Part shown: in pieces, positions 5,814-9,161 of the stretch
Layout of the letters: every line of letters starts with the position of its first letter
How positions within the stretch are numbered: position 1 is the stretch's first letter
Source: Desulfobacterales bacterium
Lineage (GTDB): Bacteria; Desulfobacterota; Desulfobacteria; Desulfobacterales; C00003106
Reading direction: 5' to 3'
DNA: 9,161 bases
Assembly: GCA_030672555.1 (NCBI GenBank)
Contig: DAOVGD010000083.1
Span: forward strand, 1-9,161
Translations under genes and position numbers: made by a program
Notes under the pieces: model-generated
Seen by the model: only the letters and a program-made list of their open reading frames with translations
The model's database searches: none
What the model was told of the DNA's origin: nothing

Positions 5814-6587
5814 CTACATATGTCCTTCGGATGGCTTTTCAGGTTCAGGTTTCATTGCGGTCTTGTTCCTGTGCAATAACGCAGTAACAGGACCTGATGC
5901 AATATATGTGAGTGCAAGGAAGAAGAATGTCACACTCGGTTCATAGGCGATCACGCTCAATATCAGCACTACTGCCACCAAAGTATTAAAGTTCTTTTTT
6001 CTGAAGATTGCAGATCTTTTAAAGCTGTTATACTTGATAGTGCTTACCATTAAAAAGGATAACACATATATCAATATTAATATCGTTATGTTTCGATCAG
6101 CGCTCAGCACGCCGATCCGGTTGATAAACAATATCATCGTAGCGATCATGCAAGCAGCCGCAGGGATGGGGAGACCAACAAAATATTCACTGCTTACCGT
6201 ATCTTTTTGCGTATTGAATCTTGCCAAGCGCAGCACCCCGCACGCAACAAAAAGGAATGCAGCGAGCCAGCCCAGCCGCCCGAAAGGCTTCAGTGCCCAG
6301 AGATATGCCACTATACCGGGAGCCACTCCAAACGATATAGCGTCGGATAATGAATCGTACTCAACGCCGAATTTGCTTTCGGTATGAGTAACCCGTGCAA
6401 CCTTTCCGTCTAAATTGTCAAATACCGCTGCCACCATAATGGCTATAGCGCTCTTGGCAAACCCTCCCTGGATGGCGGCCACAATAGCATAGAAGCCGCA
6501 AAACAGGTTGGCTGAGGTAAAAAGGCTGGGAAGAATGTATATCCCGCGTCGTGCATCCCTCTTTTCGGCTTTTTTGTTTCTTTTCAT
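5814..6587 (-). CDS. pssA: CDP-diacylglycerol--serine O-phosphatidyltransferase
   Basis: A 257-residue integral membrane enzyme that joins CDP-diacylglycerol and L-serine to give phosphatidylserine and CMP. The complete CDP-alcohol phosphotransferase motif is visible: D57, D60-G61, A64-R65, G74, D78 and D82, within DNLDGKVARVTHTESKFGVEYDSLSD. After a basic N-terminus (MKRNKKAEKRDARRG) come several hydrophobic segments, the first around residues 20-55 and others in the 90-120, 130-180 and 200-240 regions, consistent with the multi-span family. Its start overlaps the psd stop by four bases (ATGA), with AGGA 8 nt upstream inside psd, so psd and pssA are translationally coupled. They catalyse consecutive steps. 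The gene ends in TAG, and leuC begins one codon later in the same frame. It belongs to the Bacillus-type (class II) PssA, not the phospholipase-D-like E. coli enzyme. Confidence 0.95.
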   Translation of the reverse strand: MKRNKKAEKRDARRGIYILPSLFTSANLFCGFYAIVAAIQGGFAKSAIAIMVAAVFDNLDGKVARVTHTESKFGVEYDSLSDAISFGVAPGIVAYLWALKPFGRLGWLAAFLFVACGVLRLARFNTQKDTVSSEYFVGLPIPAAACMIATMILFINRIGVLSADRNITILILIYVLSFLMVSTIKYNSFKRSAIFRKKNFNTLVAVVLILSVIAYEPSVTFFFLALTYIASGPVTALLHRNKTAMKPEPEKPSEGHM

Positions 6588-7249
6588 GGCATATATCCTA
6601 AAATAGTTTCTCCAGCCCTGACGACTTTTCCTTCAGAAACTTCTATTTTTGCGTCTGTCGGCAGGTAGACATCAAGCCTTGAGCCAAAACAGATCAGCCC
6701 GAACCGATCTCCCTTGCTCACCTTGTCCCCTTTTCCTATCTTGCAGATAATTCTACGTGCGATAAGCCCTGCGATCTGAACTACCCAGAAGCTCCGGTTA
6801 TCTCCTGTCCTGATCTTTATCGCATTATGCTCATTTTCTTTGGAGGCCTTGTCCAGATTTGCCGAAAAAAACTTGCCTGGATGGTAGACAATGTCCTCTA
6901 CCTCTCCATCAAAAGGGATTCTGTTAACATGTACGTTGAAAATTGACATAAAAATGCTTATCTTAAGCATCCTCTGGTCATCAAAGGGGGTAGTTTCCAC
7001 CTCACCTACAGTGATCACCTTGCCGTCAGCAGGCGAAACGATTGCGGCAGAGTCACGGGGCGCAACCCTATCAGGATCTCTAAAGAAAAAACAGATAAAA
7101 AATGTCAGCACCAAAAAAAACAGGGTCAGTACAGTTAATCCCAAAAGGGCCAATACAGCGGTTGTAAAGGCTGATGCAAAGATAAAAGGATACCCCTCCC
7201 TTGCAATCGGAAAAGTGGTGGGTTCTATATGGGACGTGTTCTGTTCCAT
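6584..7249 (-). CDS. psd: phosphatidylserine decarboxylase proenzyme (short, Psd-A type)
   Basis: A 221-residue pyruvoyl-dependent decarboxylase that converts phosphatidylserine to phosphatidylethanolamine at the cytoplasmic membrane. One hydrophobic segment, about residues 23-56, should anchor it. VSPADGKV (71-78) supplies the conserved Asp D75, and IFNVHVNR (103-110) the conserved His H107. The self-cleavage site is FGSR with G189/S190: cleavage there would give a 189-residue beta chain and a 32-residue alpha chain starting with the pyruvoyl group derived from S190. Length fits the short archaeal/deltaproteobacterial class; the E. coli enzyme is over 300 aa. The start is ATG 7247-7249 with only a weak upstream TAGGT. 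It is the first gene of the minus-strand run. A candidate promoter is at 7364-7390, implying a leader of roughly 110 nt. Confidence 0.94.
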   Translation of the reverse strand: MEQNTSHIEPTTFPIAREGYPFIFASAFTTAVLALLGLTVLTLFFLVLTFFICFFFRDPDRVAPRDSAAIVSPADGKVITVGEVETTPFDDQRMLKISIFMSIFNVHVNRIPFDGEVEDIVYHPGKFFSANLDKASKENEHNAIKIRTGDNRSFWVVQIAGLIARRIICKIGKGDKVSKGDRFGLICFGSRLDVYLPTDAKIEVSEGKVVRAGETILGYMP

Positions 7250-7363
7250 TATTAATTTACCTATGTTTTAGATTGTGCAAACGATGCTACGCGTGAAAGT
7301 GATAAATATCTATGTTATTAACTTCTTAAAACAAATTCTACATAACCTTATAATTGTTAGATC

Positions 7364-7390
7364 ATTATACTGAAAGAGGGCATTTGTCAA
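7364..7390 (-). promoter_or_regulatory. sigma70-like promoter for psd operon
   Basis: On the minus strand consensus TTGACA (7385-7390) and consensus TATAAT (7364-7369) are separated by 15 nt, two short of optimum. Transcription would start near 7357 and run into psd. Both hexamers are perfect, but the short spacer lowers confidence. Confidence 0.5.
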
Positions 7391-7412
7391 CTATTCTTGT
7401 TTATTGTATAAT
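7384..7412 (+). promoter_or_regulatory. sigma70-like promoter for hflX
   Basis: TTGTCA (7384-7389), a 17-nt spacer and a perfect TATAAT (7407-7412) give a near-consensus plus-strand promoter with start near 7419. The hflX leader would be about 135-150 nt and includes the TTTAGGCA units. Its -35 shares bases with the -35 of the opposing psd promoter. Confidence 0.65.
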
Positions 7413-7426
7413 GGTAAAAAGTCCGG

Positions 7427-7462
7427 TTTAGGCACTTTAAACTTTAGGCATTTTAGGCACTT
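7427..7462 (+). repeat. TTTAGGCAC short tandem-like repeat in the hflX leader
   Basis: TTTAGGCACTT (7427-7437), TTTAGGCATTT (7443-7453) and TTTAGGCACTT (7452-7462) occur with a degenerate TTTAAAC between the first two. Spacing is 16 then 9 bp, so the basic unit looks like 9 bp. No inverted partner is seen nearby. It lies just downstream of the predicted hflX transcription start. Confidence 0.55.
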
Positions 7463-7480
7463 CTGTTAACAGCCAAGGCA

Positions 7481-7510
7481 GGGCAGAGCCAATTTTTTCT
7501 GATCTGACCC
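7481..7510. repeat. small interrupted inverted repeat GGGCAGA / TCTGACCC
   Basis: GGGCAGA (7481-7487) pairs with TCTGACCC (7503-7510) apart from one bulged A, around a 15-nt loop containing a T6 run. GGGTCAGA-type ends are reminiscent of REP-like elements mobilised by Y1/RAYT transposases. The pairing is short and no transposase is present, so that link is speculative. Confidence 0.25.
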
Positions 7511-7553
7511 AGAGTACCAGGTTTTCTCATTTAAAATCAATACATTGAAGGTT

Positions 7554-7586
7554 ATGAAAGGAATCGATTATAAAACTATACGGTAA
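7554..7586 (+). other. 10-codon ATG minicistron overlapping the hflX N-terminus
   Basis: ATG 7554 opens a 10-codon frame (MKGIDYKTIR) that ends with TAA at 7584-7586, one base out of register with the conserved HflX frame. GAAGG lies only 2 nt upstream. It may be the true hflX start disrupted by an indel in the A4 run, or a short leader reading frame coupled to hflX. The sequence alone cannot decide. Confidence 0.35.
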
Positions 7587-9161
7587 CATCAGCGGCCTAA
7601 AAGGAGATCAGGTCCGTCGACTTCAGAATCTATATCGTCGTAAAACACACCCTGAGTATCTTGTCTCACCAGAACTGGCCCGTGCAATATGTGGTCTCTC
7701 CAGAGAAACCAACCGTCAGATCGGGCTCTTGATTGATCGACAGGGGGTCACACAATATGTCATTGTTGGTAAACACCAGCAGATTCTTCTCCCTGATGAC
7801 ATCCACAAATACCGTATTGGAAAAGGGCGTCTGAAAGGCCTTCGTTTGGTCCATACACATCTTCAGAACGAGCCCCTGACCCAGGATGACCTGATGGATC
7901 TTGTGTTTCTACGGCTCGATCTTGTAAGTGCTATTACAGTTACTCAACATGGGACACCGGACCGGATATATCCTGCACATCTTCTCCCAGAGACATCAAA
8001 CAGTATGAATTGGGAAATTCTTCCAGCGATTCAATATGGGAATCTTAATATCGATTGTCATAAGTTGATCCTCTCCCTTGAAGAAGAATTCGCAAAAAAG
8101 GGGCCTATACAGAAAATAGAAGGAGCGGATCGGGCAATCCTGATAAGCGTAACAACTGCTCCAAAAAAAATTGCGTTGGAATCAATGGCGGAACTAACAG
8201 AGCTGGCACGCTCGAGCAGCACCTATGTTGTTGATACCATCGTCCAGTATCGGAAGGCAGCCCCCCGATACTTACTTGGAAAAGGGAAATTAAGTGAATT
8301 GGTGATATTAGCCCTTCAAAGAGGAGCCAATCTCCTAATATTTGATCAGAACCTGAATCCTTCTCAGGTCCGTTCCATCACGGATATGACCGAACTGAAG
8401 GTGATCGATAGGACCCAGTTGATTCTCGACATATTTGCGCGAAGGGCACGTACACGGGAAGGAAAGATACAGGTAGAACTTGCTCAACTCAAGTATCTAT
8501 TGCCCCGCCTAATAGAAAAAAATACAGCCATGTCCAGGCTGACAGGAGGGATTGGAGGAAGGGGCCCAGGTGAGACAAAGCTTGAGATTAACAGGCGCCG
8601 GGTACACGACAGGATCAGACGGTTGGAGAAGCAACTTCAAACAGTCAGAAAACAGCGTGCCCAACGCAGGGCCAAGCGAAAGAGGAAGGGCCTGCCTATT
8701 ATTTCGATTATCGGTTACACCAATGCCGGAAAATCTACCTTGTTGAATACTCTTACAAAGAGCGATATATTGACTGAAAATCGTCTCTTTGCCACCCTTG
8801 ATCCTACGAGCCGAAGGTTGAAATTCCCGCGTGATACCGAAGTAATTATTACTGATACTGTTGGCTTTATCAGGGATCTTCCGAAAGACCTTATTGTTGC
8901 GTTTCGGGCCACACTGGAAGAACTGGAGGATGCTGACCTGCTTATTCACGTGATTGACATCAGCAATCCGCGTCTCACACAGCAGATCGAATCAGTGGAA
9001 CAGATCTTAGAATCACTTCGCCTCAATAACATTTCAACCCTTAGAGTTCTGAATAAAGAGGACCTTGTTGAGAAGGATTTTGCAGAAAGAAAATGCAGGC
9101 AACTCAATGCAGTAGCCATTTCAGCCAAAGACACAAAGACACTGAAACCGTTAATTGAGGC
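7558..9161 (+). CDS. hflX: GTPase HflX (start uncertain, 3' end cut by window edge)
   Basis: The frame is open from 7558 to the right edge. It encodes a ribosome-binding GTPase that, in studied bacteria, splits or rescues stalled 70S ribosomes under stress. HflX signatures include the glycine-rich GGIGGRGPGETK (8545-8580), a basic coiled region RRRVHDRIRRLEKQL, P-loop GYTNAGKST (8713-8739), switch I FATLDPTSR, G3 DTVGF (8854-8868), G4 NKED (9052-9063) and a G5-like SAK near the end. The conserved N-terminus of the long deltaproteobacterial form (LYGNISGLKGDQVRRL from 7576) lies upstream of any ATG, GTG or TTG in frame; the first is TTG at 7729. ATG 7554 would fit if one A of the run 7572-7575 were absent. 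Otherwise ATT 7567 or ATA 7570, 4 and 7 nt after AAAGGA, would have to start. The listed left boundary is the open frame, not a proven start. Confidence 0.88.

Larger units (their letters stand above)
7250..7553. other. divergent intergenic region between psd and hflX
   Basis: About 300 bp with no convincing open reading frame. It is A+T-rich on the psd side. It contains two back-to-back sigma70-like promoters (7364-7390 minus, 7384-7412 plus), three TTTAGGCA-type repeat units (7427-7462), a 10-bp palindrome CTGTTAACAG (7463-7472) and a small interrupted inverted repeat at 7481-7510. No convincing intrinsic terminator is seen. Confidence 0.7.

Noticed and set aside
7473..7497. Intrinsic terminator ending in the T6 run near 7493
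   Set aside because: The possible stem before the T run (GGC/GCC) is only about three pairs, and no gene ends upstream on the plus strand.
7666..7860. Minus-strand open frame of 64 codons opposite the HflX N-terminal domain
   Set aside because: It is a shadow of the plus-strand HflX frame, with no ribosome site or motif of note.
8509..8949. Minus-strand open frame of 146 codons opposite hflX
   Set aside because: It is antisense to the HflX glycine-rich and G-domain region, which is clearly coding on the plus strand.

Overview
The window looks like chromosomal DNA of an anaerobic Desulfobacterota (deltaproteobacterium)-like organism. This is inferred from three things: the gene order psd-pssA-leuC-leuD-leuB-asd, the short 'archaeal-type' LeuC (419 aa) and LeuD (165 aa), and an HflX with a long N-terminal domain. 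No rRNA, tRNA, CRISPR array, phage gene or transposase gene was seen.

Layout. Almost everything from 7249 down to 1 is on the minus strand and reads psd -> pssA -> leuC -> leuD -> leuB -> asd -> fba-like aldolase -> mlaF-like ABC ATPase, the last cut by the window edge. From about 7558 to the right edge a single plus-strand gene, hflX, runs out of the window. The roughly 300-bp gap between psd and hflX carries back-to-back sigma70-like promoters whose -35 boxes share the same bases.

Function. psd and pssA make phosphatidylethanolamine from CDP-diacylglycerol and serine. leuC, leuD and leuB perform the isomerase and dehydrogenase steps of leucine synthesis; leuA, often found in this neighbourhood, is absent. 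asd supplies aspartate semialdehyde for lysine/diaminopimelate, threonine and methionine. The class II aldolase is a divergent member of the fructose-bisphosphate aldolase family. The ABC ATPase resembles MlaF, which energises phospholipid trafficking to or from the outer membrane. HflX is a ribosome-associated GTPase.

Most unusual content. Each of the four wide gaps between leuC, leuD, leuB, asd and the aldolase contains an inverted, short-period repeat. There are three unit types: an 8-bp TGGAGTNN unit (two loci), a 7-bp ATTNTCG unit, and a 7- to 8-bp ATTGGGG-like unit. A fourth, non-inverted type (TTTAGGCAC) lies in the hflX leader. None ends in a T tract, so they are not ordinary intrinsic terminators. 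Second, the conserved N-terminus of HflX is open but has no ATG, GTG or TTG in frame; the nearby ATG is exactly one base out of frame across an A4 run.
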